From the NCBI GenBank assembly GCA_029204225.1, contig CM055098.1, forward strand, positions 24,679,367 to 24,743,366: a stretch of 64,000 nucleotides of DNA, written 5' to 3'. The notes under the pieces are model-generated. The model searched no databases. It worked only from the letters and a program-made list of their open reading frames with translations, and was not told the origin of the DNA. Both the position numbers and the translations under genes were made by a program. Source of the stretch: Diphasiastrum complanatum (Eukaryota; Streptophyta; Lycopodiopsida; Lycopodiales; Lycopodiaceae). Of this stretch, positions 1-13,300 are shown in pieces (the first letter of the stretch is position 1; each line of letters opens with the position of its first letter).

Positions 1-54
1 CACTTTGGTGTTGCTTCATTTGTGTGGTTATTTCCCTTCACTTTGTGTGGCTAT

Positions 55-1732
55 TGTCAATTATCTGATGAGCACTATCAATCAATCACCATAAGTAATC
101 ACCAAGAGAAAGAGGAAGAACACACCATGAATGTACAGATTAGGATCAGCATTACTCTTTACCATTCCCCTTCGCTTGAAGTGTTCATATGAGTCCGGAT
201 CACAAAATGACTGCTGCGAAATTGACAAATACCATCTCCAACCACTTTCCAATCTGAGCTATGGATTGAAAGTTTTGCCAAATTAAATTATTTAGTCTTA
301 AAAAGGCTCACAGCTACCCTTAAGCCTGAAAAATGGCAATTATTGCTAGACTACCAGTTTTGGAAATTTTTTTCGTCACGCACAGATCTCCAATTTCAGA
401 GATTTTTATATCAGCACGTAGCCCTTTGTACCAACATACCTCCTGTCTAATTAGATCCAAAAAACAGTCTCTCCAATTAGGTCAAAATATCACTCTGTTT
501 TTTGCTTATCTGCAAAAAATACACAGTGGATAGACCTTAAACAAAAGTGGCCCAGTACCAATGTTAAAGGCCCTTTCAAAATTTCAGTTGAAGTTGAAGA
601 AAGATGAAGGAAAACTTCAATGAATTTCTAGCCGTCGGATCTGTGCAGGATCTGCGGTTCAGATCAGCTTGTTTCTTGCCTTTGCGTGGCATTCATCCAC
701 CCGGTGCACTCTCAGTTTTTGTGTTTGGAAGGGGACCCAACCCCTACAGACGCTATGTTTTTAGAGCAGTTTGCCGCGCGACTCATGGACCTCCCCTCAC
801 GTGTTTCGGGCAGCAAGATAGGCGTTTCGCCCTTAAAAACAAACGTTTTGGGTCACGTATGTAGCGTTTTGGGCCTTCGTCTGGCGTTTCGGGTCAGCAA
901 ATAGACGTTTTGGGGCAGCTTGATGGCATTTCAAGGCCTTTTGGCGGCGTTTCGAGCTTGTGTGTCGTGTTTCAGACCTATTCAACACCTTTCCAGTAAC
1001 AGAATGCAGCCAACAAACCTGCAAAACACTATTTTCCAGCCAAAAAACTCTGTTTTTCACTCAAATCTCCTCCAAAATCTGTGATTTTTTATGTAATGAG
1101 TTACAAATCCAACTCTCCTTGCAGTTGGCTACCTCCCAACACTACTCTCACTGAAAATGATGGAGGATACTGAGTTTTCCATACCTATTCTACTTACTTG
1201 CACAAGTTTCACACAAAATCACAAAAGTAGACTCAATGAAATCACAGTTTCTCAGTTCCTAAATGCTTCATAACTGTGAATGGCAGTACTAGACACAGTC
1301 TAGTGTGATTTGCAGTTCTCTAAACAAACAAATGAGAGATTTCTTGGCAAAACTCTCTCACAAATGCACTTTTCATACAACACTTGGAAGTATTGTAAAA
1401 ATTTTCCCAACTCAACAGATTTTCAATCTGTCTGATGCTACTCTGGCCTTTCTGATGCCTCCGGGACTGTGTCTTCGTTCCCCACTGATGATTCTGAGCT
1501 CCAAAACCTGCAAAATACTCCAAGGAAGAATTTCTTCCAGCTTTTGCCTCTCCAAGCTTTCACCTCCTATGAAGGACTTTCTCACTTCATTGCGGAGCCT
1601 GTGACAAGCTGTATCCACTGATCAGGCACGCAGGACAATCGGGCTCTGATACCATGTCAATAATCTGATGAGCACTATCAATCAATCACCATAAGTAATC
1701 ACCAAGAGAAAGAGGAAGAACACACCATCACA
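55..1732 (-). mobile_element. TRIM-like short-LTR retroelement, minus orientation
   Basis: Nearly identical direct repeats lie at 55-127 and 1655-1727. Immediately inside the right repeat, positions 1643-1654 read gctctgatacca, the reverse complement of the usual plant Copia primer-binding site for initiator-Met tRNA, so the element runs on the minus strand. Repeat ends fit TG...CA if the right copy is extended to 1732. A 4-bp ctat then flanks both sides (51-54 and 1733-1736), a possible target duplication. The internal 1.5 kb shows no gag or pol reading frame, as in TRIM/SMART elements. The left repeat lacks about five terminal bases, and there is no clear polypurine tract beside it, so it could be a deletion remnant of a larger Copia element. 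Confidence 0.5.
600..960. repeat. Degenerate GCGTTT/AAACGC word array
   Basis: The words gcgtttcg, gcgttttggg and acgttttggg recur every 20-35 bases with variable spacers, for example at 819-827, 842-850, 866-875, 886-894, 903-912 and 945-953. This CpG-rich block sits in AT-rich surroundings inside the element that has its primer-binding site at 1643, on the leader side. It is not a clean tandem repeat and does not encode a plausible protein. Confidence 0.5.
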
Positions 1733-1949
1733 CTATTGCACTAACTAAAAGAAGAAGTTGTCAAATCTATGTCAATATATGGGTTTTCTAGCTACCCATC
1801 ACCTTCTCATGTGAAGTCACCTAATTGCCTAATTGTACTATTTGTCTTACTATTTTGAAAGATGTCCACAACTAATGTAGGTAAAATTTAATAACAATTT
1901 TTTTATTCTTTTTATAGTGTTCCATCTACAATGATAATAGTCTCTCTAT

Positions 1950-2168
1950 TTATCCTCTTTCTAATATACTAGAAAAAAAGATCAAGTTGAAAATGTAAAT
2001 CCAATAAGCTTTCCTTGAATAGCAATATATTACCATTATTCTTATCATTGATGTAGGATTTTCTTTGGTCCTTACATTGGAATGATCATGCACAAAGCAT
2101 GTGGACTCAAAAAATTTCAAAGCAAACATACTAAATGAAGCTTTATCCTTTATGACACCATTAATCAA
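1950..2168 (-). pseudogene. Family B 3' ORF fragment, unrecognised
   Basis: This 72-codon frame shares the order VIKD-SFS, then STCFVHDHSNVRTK, with a longer frame on the plus strand at 59458-59832, where the same block reads STCFVYDHSNVRTK. Conservation at the protein level between two dispersed copies suggests it was once coding. I do not recognise the family. The conserved block comes after the linker that follows the protease-like domain, where integrase would lie in a full Copia element. Confidence 0.4.
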
Positions 2169-2299
2169 ACTATTACAAAATTAATTATCCAATGAAATTG
2201 CTTTATCAACAACAAATGTAGATTGGAAAGCATTCAACTTCATTGTCTTGTCATATCCACATAATGTACTAAACATCGTGAATGTTGAAGATGAGAAAT

Positions 2300-2504
2300 A
2301 AGTCACTTCAAGTCTTCTACCACTATGAGTTGCAGAGTCCATTGCTTTTCACCCTTGCAAGGTGCACACTTGAATGAATAGATTGCATGAACTTTGATCG
2401 CTCGGCCTTTGTCCTTGAGGACCTTCAAGTCACTTCAAGTCTTCTACCACTATGAGCTGCAGAGTCCATTGCTTTTCACCCTTGCAAGGTGCACACTTGA
2501 ATGA
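2300..2504. repeat. 78-bp direct repeat, two copies 127 bp apart
   Basis: Positions 2300-2377 and 2427-2504 are almost identical (one t/c difference seen in the middle of the unit), separated by 49 bases. The duplication lies in the linker of the family B element and would duplicate about 26 codons of it. Confidence 0.85.
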
Positions 2505-2690
2505 GGACCTTCTTGGAGCTCTCAAGTTCTGAGATTGATCCTCAAGATCTTCTTCTCTTTGATGCTCCTCCTCAATCCTAGCAATATCACACTTTGACAA
2601 GGTCTCCACTTGAGTGAATTCTCAAAAGCAAACATTAGCATCCAACTTAAACAATCTTCCATGCTTAAATCCCTTTGCAAATATCATTCT

Positions 2691-3023
2691 TCAAATAGAA
2701 CAAACATCATGCTTGAAGTGGACATCCAAACCTTTATCCATAAGTTGACCAACACTTAGCGAATTTTTGGTGATTGATGGCACATAAAGGATATTGTCTA
2801 AATCCATTTTTCTAGAAGATCCTAGGCACAAAGGGATGGTTCCAACATCATTTATTCTAAATTCTTCATCACTTGATGTAAATATGGACTTTTTAGCACC
2901 ATTAAAAGAAAGTAGAGTTGAGAAATATTCATTTTCAAATGTCATGTGGGAGCTAGCCCTACTATCAATCTGCCATGACTCCCTTGAGTTGCTCTTGCTA
3001 GTTGGTGATGATGTAGATGCCAT
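2691..3023 (-). pseudogene. Copia protease/pre-integrase fragment
   Basis: The frame contains WQIDSRASSHMT, matching the Copia aspartic protease context (W-x-DSGAS-H-T) with the catalytic Gly changed to Arg. It is followed by ILYVPSITKNSLSVGQL, the usual strand before the GAG-pre-integrase domain. It follows directly after the gag frame at 3023-3601. The changed protease motif and the lack of a downstream integrase argue against activity. Confidence 0.75.
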
Positions 3024-3601
3024 CAGAGACTATTTTTCTTCATCTTGGCAAGGTTTTCTTGTTTGTTCTCCTCTTGTGCATTTTTCATCTTCAAGCATTC
3101 GGATGCAAAGTGCCCCTTCTTTCCACAAAAGAAGCACTTAAGCTTAGACTTATCTGTCTTGCCCTTTTCCTTTGAGCTTGTTGGTTGGTCCTCCTCCTTG
3201 GACTCCTTTGCTTGATCCGTCTTGGACCCTTTGGTCTTCTTTTTGCCTTTCAATGAGAAGTTGGCTTTCTCATCTTCATCATGCAAGGATATGGAACTCA
3301 TCCTACTCTTGACATGTAGGATCCGACACTCCTTGGCCACAAGCACACTATGTAGCCTATCAATAGAAGATAAGACCTCTTGGATGGCAAAGCTTTGAAC
3401 CAAATTGGAGAACTCATCTCCTAAGCCATTGAGGATCACTTGTACTCGCTCATTATCATGTATCTTGTCTCCAATAGAAGCCAGTTCTTTGTTGAGAGAC
3501 TTGATCCTTAGCACATAATCTTGTGCACTTTCATCACTTACCCTCATGCTTTGCAAGAGTCGGTTTCTAAGCATAAGCACTCTTAGTGTTGTTCGATTCA
3601 T
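3023..3601 (-). pseudogene. Copia gag polyprotein fragment with CCHC zinc knuckle
   Basis: The 192-codon frame has the UBN2/gag-like helix-rich part (residues 1-110, including DYVLRIKSLNKELASIGD), a Lys-rich stretch, then CFFCGKKGHFASEC, a complete CX2CX4HX4C nucleic-acid-binding knuckle. The N-terminal part of gag continues upstream to about 3870 in another frame, so there is at least one frameshift near 3720. It packages element RNA in functional relatives. Here it is an inactive remnant. Confidence 0.8.
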
Positions 3602-3900
3602 ATATAGCTTTTAAAGAATGCCATGCATCTTTGGTCGATATGCAAGAGGCTACCTCCTTCAAGAGGTCATTACTAACATTCATTTTGATGCAATGAAGTG
3701 CTAGTCCTGCCTTCTTCTTGTTCTAACCCATCCTTGTCCTCCAAGAGGCTCATCCTCTTCTTCAAGGTAGGTTCAAGAAGGAATGATCCTATAGATCCCA
3801 TCTTCGTAATGACCTCTGCAAAACAATGCTCAAGAAAATTGAAAATAATTTGAATGTAGAAATTCACAAAATTTTCACTAGATTTTGATCTTCTCAAATT

Positions 3901-6900
3901 AGACTTCTAGCCCCGCTATGGACTTCTACTCATGGCCCTCACACTCCCTCACAAAGATATAATGAAGGTAAGATGAGTTTGAATTAAAATACAATCAAAT
4001 CCAATCAATTTTTGCAAGACTTGGACAAAAGAATGACTAGATCTCTCTCCCCCTTCTTGATGGTTCTTCAAGACCTGTAAATCAACTTAATAGGGCTTGA
4101 TCTCAGCCTCAATTAATTAGATTTCATGACACTAAGTCAAATCTCATTGATGTCTAATAAACTTTGATGCCTTTTCTTGGATTTGCACCAAAAAACTCAT
4201 CAAGATGATGTAAAATCAAATTGTTTGGATCTTATGAATAATGAAGATTAAAAATAGGTGCAAAGGCTTCCACGCGTGTGGATAGTACGGCTACTAACCC
4301 TCACCAAGTTTGGATCACAAATCTTCACCCTAAGACTTGATTTGAACTTGCCCTCACAAGACTAATTTTCTAGCAACACACTAATCTTATGTTTGCAAAT
4401 TTGGATTTCTATAAATCCATCATTGTGTTTTTATCTAATGCAAGATTCAAGGCCTGTCCAATCATTTATTCCTGATGGCGCTATTGAGTCCCTTGACATT
4501 CAATGAGACCCTGTAGTTCCCAAGGAGTTTGGTAATACATCTTCCAACTCCATACATGTACCATCCTCATATTTTAAACTTCCAAGTATAATTGTCTTCA
4601 CTCGATGGCTGGAACAACTCCAATTTGATAGTTTATGTTTTTTCATCTTTGATTATCTTTTTTAATTGAAAATACATTGTTGAGAGCGATCTTTACACAT
4701 ATATTCAATAGTCTTTGATTTCAAGGCGATTTTGACTCTATTTTTTGTAAATGGTGTTTTGACAGTCCCTAGTTCTCCAAACAAGCATTTATTACCTTTG
4801 TAGATTGCCCTAGTCTTGATAGACTATTTTTTGAATATTTTCCTGACGCTTATGCAACACTACAAGCTTTACTTTTTAGCATCTAAAAAGGTAAAAATGT
4901 GGTTACCTTTTAGGACTCTTTCCCTAAATCTCGTTGTCTTTTTACAAAGACTATCAATAGTTGTAATCTCACCTACATTGCAACTGTTAAATTGAGTAAA
5001 TATTGACAAAGACCCAAGATTGTTTTAGCTTTGCAATTGTGTTGAGCAAAATTTTTCTCTATTTCAGTGGACCGTTCAAAACGAATTTTAAAATAAAAAT
5101 CAATAAAAAAAGAAAAAAGAAGAACCTCCTAATATGTGTGAAAATTTGGCATATAAAACTTTAGTTAAAACTTAGCAAGGAATTTTGACTACCTAGTGCA
5201 TGTGCATTGATGTATCTTAATGTCTCATTGAGTCCTTGGCCATCTAAGTGTGTCGATTACCAAATTATTGTTATATTGTCATTGTATAGAGCATAGTTGC
5301 ACAATTTCTAGATTTAGAATCTCTAAAAGGAAAGAAAAAAAACATACAATACAAAATCAATAGAGATTGACAAAATACAATAGGAATTGATGCACCTAAA
5401 CTGGACCACATTGTACCCGAAACATTTGGCAACCTACATAAATGTAATGCCCTTAATTAATGCTTTAATTTGATACCCATATTGCCCATAAAAATAAAAT
5501 GAAATAAAAAACCCTTTATGAGTAGCACTGCTCCAAACCAAAAACTCATTTCTGAACGTATTTCTAAAAATACAGTGCAACTATGGTATAGAGCTATAAT
5601 CAATATCTAGACACTTAAACAACACTTGGTTTTCTAGGAATAAACCAAGGAAAAGGAAAAAAACCCTGAAAACATTTCGCCGTTTCTTTCCAACAAAGCC
5701 AATTCTTTCCCATTTCAAACAAAAGCTTTTCGAAAGTGAAGCTTTTTCAGTTTTGAAATTGTCATTTTGAAGTGCTAATTTTTGCAGCCTGTCTTTTGAA
5801 GTCAATTTAAAGTAGATACCTGCTCCCTGGGATGCGGGTCATAGACTTGAGAGAGTAGAACCCTTCAAGGAAAAAATGCCCTAGGACACAGACACTTTCA
5901 TCCTTTTGCAAGCCTGGAGGCTTGTGTCTTGAAAGGCATGTGCGTACTTTTTCTATGACTAAAAAGAAACTTGGAATAACTTTTGTAAGGCTCATTTTTT
6001 CTAGTTTGAGGTCCAAATTTTGCAATCTAAGCTACTTTCTACTATGAAATGAACTTCATATCATAAATATATTTTTATTCAACCTGCAATATATTAAAAT
6101 TACAGCTCTTTATGTACCAGTAGTAACATCATAGCGGACATGCCATAATTTCAAAGCTTCTTGTTTGATTCAAACTAGACATGCCTAGAAATATACATCT
6201 CCACTATTGATGTTCAAATCTCCTTATAAAATCTACATGCATCAACTAGGAGGAAAAAGAAACACAACCCAAAGCAGGGTTTAGGTGTTGCACATGTTAA
6301 ATTTACATGAGAATGTCCCCTCTGGGTTACAAATACGGTAGCAAAAAGTAGGATGTGAAGAATGAAGTTGCCAATCACATTTCAAACTAAGTGCCACGAC
6401 TACCCTCTCCTCCGCCCCCCTCCCTCTCCCAAAGAAAAGTCCCCTTGCCTTGCAAGATTACAAATTTGCTAGCACATGCATGCGTGCAACATCTGAAAGA
6501 ATTAACCTGCCCTCTAAGAAACTCTTAACTCTCATCAAACTTTGGCTTGTCGTCAGCACTCTTCTCAAGAATACATAGGGTGACGTGGCCTTTTCAAAGT
6601 TTCAAAACAGTAAATATGGGCCATGTGAGTTTCGCAATATGTAAATCAAATGAAAAAAAAGATCCTAATAAGCCGTAGTCATTGAAGAGATTCTTGTCAT
6701 ATGCTCTTCTCCCTTACAAATTCCCCTGCAAAGAACTAAACACTCAAAACTACTATAATATTATCAGCTTCAAATAAATAACATCAAGCTCTCTGGTCAT
6801 CCCCTGACGAAGTAAATTGTTCATTCTTGACATAAAAGCCAATAGTAAAAAGCTAAAACAATTCCACACAAATCCTTGAGAAATGACTTGCGTAGAACAA

Positions 6901-7179
6901 CGTGCAATCTATAATTTCTCCTTGGATTAAGTCCAATTCTCTTCAGATTGGCTTTTTGCTATCAGATAAATCCCTAACACAGACCATGGCTTATAGATCC
7001 TACACTCCCGTGAGCTCAATTTTTTTGGGGAAAAAGAACACGATTAATCCAGCAACTCTCAGAAGCAGTGAGATTTGGGATTCAACTTAGGCGCTCGACA
7101 TATTCAAGCCGAAGTTGAACAGACGTGCCATTTCACTTTGGCAGTGGCAATTCAACAAGATGCAATCCAGTTTATTACT
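3901..7179. other. Intergenic, AT-rich, no gene recognised
   Basis: Apart from the MITE at 5292-5585 I see no coding region with recognisable domains and no RNA gene. Short open frames at 5581-6025 and 6902-7090 have no motif. The part next to 7180 is downstream of the DCP5 stop codon and may include its 3' untranslated region. Confidence 0.5.
5292..5585. mobile_element. hAT-like MITE, 294 bp, 8-bp target duplication
   Basis: The ends catagttgcac and gtgcaactatg are perfect 11-bp inverted repeats. They are flanked by identical 8-bp gtatagag at 5284-5291 and 5586-5593. An 8-bp duplication with CA...TG ends is typical of hAT elements. The interior (about 5355-5500) is closely similar to the MITE at 10443-10803, which has a different target duplication, so the two moved independently. 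There is no transposase frame. Confidence 0.85.
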
Positions 7180-7327
7180 CATCCTTTGGTCAACTGAATA
7201 CCTTGCTCAAAATATATCACAAGGGCTTCGATTTACATAAAAGCCTTGCCCATAGGCTAGTACAAAAAATCAAAACCCATCCTTTGGTCAACTGAATACC
7301 TTGCTCAAAATATATCACAAGGGCTTC
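7180..7327. repeat. 50-bp direct repeat in the DCP5 3' flank
   Basis: Positions 7180-7229 and 7278-7327 are identical 50-bp copies, offset by 98 bp. The second copy begins 26 bases beyond the DCP5 stop codon (gene on the minus strand), so both are probably in its 3' untranslated region. Confidence 0.85.
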
Positions 7328-7352
7328 CATGTCAAACTGGTCAAATGAGTAG

Positions 7353-10300
7353 CTACATTGCATTTGAGGATCGCATTGTTCCATGTCCCCTTCCTTGAGT
7401 ATTTCCCTGTCCTCCACTAGAACGTCCAACATAGTATCCACCTCTATAACCTCCACGACGACTTATAGTTCGCATACCACGGCCACCATGAGATCTTGTT
7501 GGGAAGCTTCCAAAAGTCTGCAAAATTTAGTGGAAACAATCATAATGTCATCAGAAAACCATCTAAACCATAACCAACTGTGTACTCCTACGGAAGACAT
7601 TTCACCTCTGTGTCAATCTTGCGTTGCTCAGAAAACTTGGTGCGCTCTGAACGACCCTCCCCACGGTTGAGAGCATCACATGAAAGGGAATCAAAAAAAT
7701 CATCTTTCACATAGACCGGCTGCACAAAATAAGAAAAAATTGTAAGTTTCATTTGAGTAAAATTTCTTAATGGAAGGCTAGTCATGCCTGAATCTAGGTT
7801 GACAATCTGAAGATGAGCTCAGACAACTCGAGACACTCAAGGCTCCAAAGCTTTCTACACGTCGTCATACTAAGACTCTACCCGAGGATAAAGAATTCAA
7901 ATTTAACCAGACCCTTTAAATCCTTGAATAAAGTCATTTCACAAACATCTTGCTGCTCTTCTGATCTCTCAACCAATCATTTTAGAGTTAAATAAATAAA
8001 CTTTCATTTGAAGCCAACCTTTTTTGTCTGATCACTTGAGGACTTACTAAAAGCACCCACACTATCTAGAACAGTGTCATCCACATGACCATCTGAATGA
8101 TCCTCTTCTTCCTCTAAACTCGTCTCTCTTGTATCGCCTTTGCCAAGTTCACCCCATACTTCATCTTTATTGAATTTCTCATTCATTGCTATAAAATCAA
8201 AATCTTCCATAAACTGCTGCATGGGATGGCCAACCTGAATATACAAATTATGAAGACAGATGCTCAGACAGTCAATATTGCAAAAATGTAAAGTCAGCTC
8301 AAATTAAGCAGAAAGGCAGGCAATAAATAAAATTTTAGGTGGTCACAAATTCGTGAAATAGAAACAAACATCACCAAGTTTGAAATAGAAATGATCCTAC
8401 AGTTCTTTAAGCCTGTACATTCTCTTTCTGCTTTTATGCTATGAAGTTTAGCTGAGCAGTTTTCCCTGCATCATATTCAAATTATTAGATACATAGAAAG
8501 AGGTAGCTTCAAACAGTAAAATTTATGAGATCTAAGGTTTACTGATCTGCAGTTTAAGAAATCTAAGACTAGCAGAAGGAGGAAAAGTGTAAGGGAGGAC
8601 CCAGTCTAGCATACCGTGACAAGCAGCGAAAGTCTAGGAGGATGCATTTTTTACACCAAGAAATGTTAACATCTAGTAGTATCATGCAGAAACTATCCCT
8701 GTTTTCTGGAAGGGTGGTTCATAAAAAACCGTATGTTGGATCAAAGCAAAGTTATAAGAGGCTTGATTCTAAACCCATAAATCATACGTGCTCCCATAAG
8801 TAGTGGTGCTAGGGAAGGTTACGAAGGCTAAAGTTTCCGCTCAAGAGAACCTTACTTATTCCATAGATTGGATTTATTTGCTCTGTAGCTGAGTACTGTA
8901 TCTACTCAAGTTTCTAGTTTTCCTTGAGAATCAGGAGTTTTCCATGAAGTTTGATATGATATCCACAGTTGACAATGTCTCGATATAAATAGTTTTTACC
9001 TATCAGCCCTTTGTATTCAACTTCGATGAGGCTATGAGCCTCTTGATAGAATCCGTAAGGATTCATACGGCAAAGTTTTGTAAGGAGAATTTAGAGTCTA
9101 TATGGTGCACAGCAGCTACCTTAAAAAGGTTAAGCACAAAATTATGCAATGGCCTCATGTCTCTTAACAACCAGGTGAAACAAGTGCTAAGAGAGAAGCA
9201 GGCAAAGAAAGATCTTCAAGTATTTTGGTTCCATTATCGTTTACTTTTAAAAAAGTGCTCACAATACGTGGGGTGGACGAAGTACACTGTATTGGACTAG
9301 CTGTAAATGTGTACTACTTATATGTAACAGCTATCTAGAGCGAGACCACAAGTCTTCCATACCAGCAGAAGGGTAGAAAAGGGTGCAAAAGGCATTGTGT
9401 TTGGTGAAATTAGCCATCTAAACGAAATATTGATGAAGTGCCAGTGTGAAGCAGAAATGTTGAACGATGGTCAGATGCACTGCAAGCATAGGACTACAAT
9501 GCTCAACAGAAATAGATGACAAAGAAGAAAGGCAGAGGATGCTTGGAAGGAAGCGTTGAAAGAATTGCATCCTTTCAGACAAATAACAAGTTTATCAGGC
9601 TTTGTCTTCCCTTGACAAGAGTGAAATAAGCGACTCTAATGAAGTAGCACTGATGAGTTCTCAAGACCTCCAAGATCTTTATTTCAGGAATCAGAATCAG
9701 GTTTAACGATTCACGAAATCGGATTGCTTACTAAGCACCCAATCATAGAATTGTTCTGGCTCACTCCAAGCCCAGGAAGCTATTAATACTGCACTTGAGC
9801 TATGATCAGAACTTAAGAGATTCTGGCATCTCATAACACCCAACCTCGAGGCCAATCCAGGGATGCACAAGTCTATCACTGGAAGATCATCCTTGCAAGG
9901 CATGTGTGTACACTCCCTCATGCAGATTTCACTCAAAGAGACATGACACAGGGCAATTGCGCAGACAAACGATCAAGACCAACCAAGGATGCATGACCCT
10001 TCCTCACCCTCGTTGCCACAGCCTGTCTCATACTAAATGTAGGACCTGTGAAAAGTGTACCCAAGTATGTGTAAGACGATACAATCTCCAAAGGTTGGCC
10101 ATCCAAAGATAAAACTTTGTCGCTGCATATAGGCCCCCCATTAAAGATCAGGATCTGAGTCTTCATGGGTATGTACAATCAAGCCCCATCTATCTGTCAG
10201 AATTTGTGATACAAATTCTACATGAAGTTACTAGTCCTACCAGCACTCACACAAAACCAAGCATAGAGAGAATTCAGATCATAGGAGAATTGAGCAATGC

Positions 10301-13300
10301 TCTAGCATATTAGACTGATTGTGGTCGGGCACCAGCCTACTTAAATAGTTACTCTAATGAATGAGAAAAGCTAAGAGCCTAAAGCAAATAGCAAAATAGC
10401 AAAAGGTAATTGCGAATAATACTACCTATATTTGGTAAAGACCATAGTTGCACAGAAACGCATTTCTGGAGAAAAATGTTTCTAGAAACGCGTTTCTCAG
10501 AAACTCGTTTCTGGATTCAGAATCTATGAACCAAAAAAAACAAATATTAAAAAATCAATAGTGATTGACGGAATCCAATAGGAATTGATGCACCTAAACT
10601 GGACCACACTGTACCTGAAACATTCGGCAACCTACATAAATGTACTGCCCTTAATTAATGCTTTAATTTGATACCCATATTGTCCACAAAAATAAAATAA
10701 TTCTTGTTTTTCAAAAAACGTTTCTGAGAAACGATGTCCCAAACTAAAAACTCGTTTCTGAACGCGTTTCTGGACGCGTTTCTAGAAATGCAGTGCAACT
10801 ATGGTAAAGACCAAAAATGAACTTTCTAGTCTAGTCTTTCTAGATGTCTCTGTAAACCCTCCACTGTAGATGAAAGTAGTGTCCCATCATCCCGATATAA
10901 TAAGCTACAAATAAGGATCTGTACAGGCTGTTTCTGGACAGGTCTATATTGGACAGGTCACTACTGGACAGGCTGTTTCTGGTGGACAGGTCTCTATTGG
11001 ACAGGTCACTGCTGGACAGACTGTTTCTGGACAGGTCACAACTGGACAGATTGCGGTAGAAGTTCTGATCAGATCTGATCGTTAAGCTAAAATCAGGTTG
11101 TTGGGAGTTGTTGCAGATCAGTACAATGGCAGGGTTGAACAATGCTGTGTTGCCGGAGTCTAGCAAGCTAGATGCAAGATAGAGAATATTGGGAGATTGT
11201 CACAGGTGTCAAGATACTTCCTACCACTGATAGAGAGTTGCGGGTGTATCAGAGACGTAGAAGAAAAGCTCATCATATCATCAACTTATCAGTTAGAGAT
11301 ATGATCATACCTCATATCAGAGATGTTGCTGGTCCCGAGGAGGCTTGGGATATACTAAAGAACTTGTATGAGACAATAAATCAATCACAGATCTTGTTCT
11401 TGACTAATAAGCTTCATACATTGAAGATAGGTACAGGTGAATCAGTAACGAACTACTTTACTTGGGTGAAAGATCTGAGAGGACCACTTGTTGCAGTTGG
11501 AGGAAGTGTTCAAGATTCGGTGTTGGTATCCATTTTGTACTTAATAGTCTACCTTTGGCCTATCAAAACTTTGTAATGATGTTGTCATCAAGAGAAACGA
11601 GGCCTTCTTTCAAAGAGCTAAATGCCATCTTACTACAGGAACAAAAGAGACGACAAAATATTGTTAACAGGGACGATTTCAAGGAACAGGCATTTCTGGC
11701 AAAGAAGCAAGAGCAAATTTTCAAGAAGCGTGGCAAAGGAAAGAAGAAGAAGAAGCAGCAAGATATGGAGGAGAATCAATTAAATCGATCAGAAGATGGA
11801 AAGAAAGTGATTCGAAAAGGAAATTGCTTTATTTGCGGAAGATCAGGACATTATGCAAAGGAGTGCTGGCACAACAAGTTTAAGACAAAGCAGGACGGGA
11901 ATTTTGCTGAAGAAGAAGAAACATCTAATGCAAAATTGAGTGCTTTGGATCTTGAAGACTATGAGTTGTTTTCGGCATCGACATCTTCTGGTGGTGGCTT
12001 CTTGAAGAAAGAAGACTACTGGTTTATTGCACATGACACCTAGGCGAGACTGGCTATCTAATTTTTAAAAACTAGATGATGGGTCAAATGTGAAGTTGGG
12101 AGACTACACATATGATATAAAGGGAGTTGGAAAAGTACAAACTACCTTTAGGGAAGATTGGAAACATAAAGGATGCGCTTTATGTACCAGGAATCAAGAA
12201 AAACTTACTCTCAGTATCATCTATTGCAAAGCAACACATGGTGGTGCAGTTTGATGAAGAGCGGTGTCTCATCAAGAAGAAAAATAATGTAGTAGCTGAA
12301 GGCATACTTGTAGGGCTGTTGTACAAACTTCATGCTCAGGTGGTGGATCATCATGCAAGTGTTGCATATATTGGATCATTGAGTAAGTTATGGCTCGAGA
12401 GGTTTGGATATTTGAATTACAAAAGTCTACAAGTCTTGAGGAAATTTAACATGGTTACAGGTTTACCTCAAGTTGTTTCTGATCACAAAGTTTGTGAAGG
12501 CTGTGTCTTAGGCAAGCATCATATGAAGAAATTTTTGCCTAGTTCATTCAGGGCGAAAAATGTTCTAGAACTTGTTCATACATATTTGTGTGGTCCTATG
12601 AGGACTCAATCTTATGGGGGAGCAACTTACTTCATGGTGTTTATGGATGAGTATTCCAGGATGATCTATCTTATGAAGAATAAGGGTGAAGCTTTCAAGT
12701 ATTTCACATGGTTTAAGACACAGGTGGAGAAAGAAACAGATAGACAAATCAAGATACTCCGCTCGGACAAAGGGGGAGAGTACCTCTCTACGGAATTTCA
12801 GGTGTTTTGCAAGGATCATGGTATAAAAAGACAATTTACAAACACGGACATGCCTCAACAAAATGGAGTTGCGGAAAGAAAGAATCTGTCTATAGTGGAA
12901 ACTGCGAGAAGTATGCTCAAGAGTAAAAATCTTCCAAACATGTTTTGGGGTGAAGCAGTTAAGACGGTGGTTTATCTTTTGAATCGAAGTCCTACAAAGG
13001 TTGTAGAGAATCGCACTCCAGAGGAAGCTTACACGGGTCGGAAGCCAGATGTCAGTCATTTGAGAATGTTTGAGAGTATTGCTTATTCTTACATACCTAA
13101 GGATTCAAGGAGCAAATCGGATTATAAGGCGACCAAGTGTTTATTTCTTGGTTATGATAATCAAGAGAAGGGATATAGGTTATATGACTTGGAGGGTAAG
13201 AAAATAATCATAAGTAGGGATGGTGTCTTTGATGAGGAGGCAACTCATAAAGATATAGAGATATATTTTGATAAGAATCAAGATGGAGGAATCCCTATAT

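Larger units (their letters stand above)
1950..3900 (-). mobile_element. Non-autonomous Copia-related element (family B), left copy
   Basis: On the minus strand the order is gag with zinc knuckle (about 3870-3023), protease/pre-integrase-like segment (3023-2640), an acidic linker, then an unrecognised ORF (2168-1950). A second copy in the opposite orientation at 58816-60147 shares the segment from the protease through the final ORF, with no integrase, reverse transcriptase or RNase H between them. Both copies are degenerate. I infer that the family itself lacked pol. LTR boundaries of this copy were not found. Confidence 0.6.
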
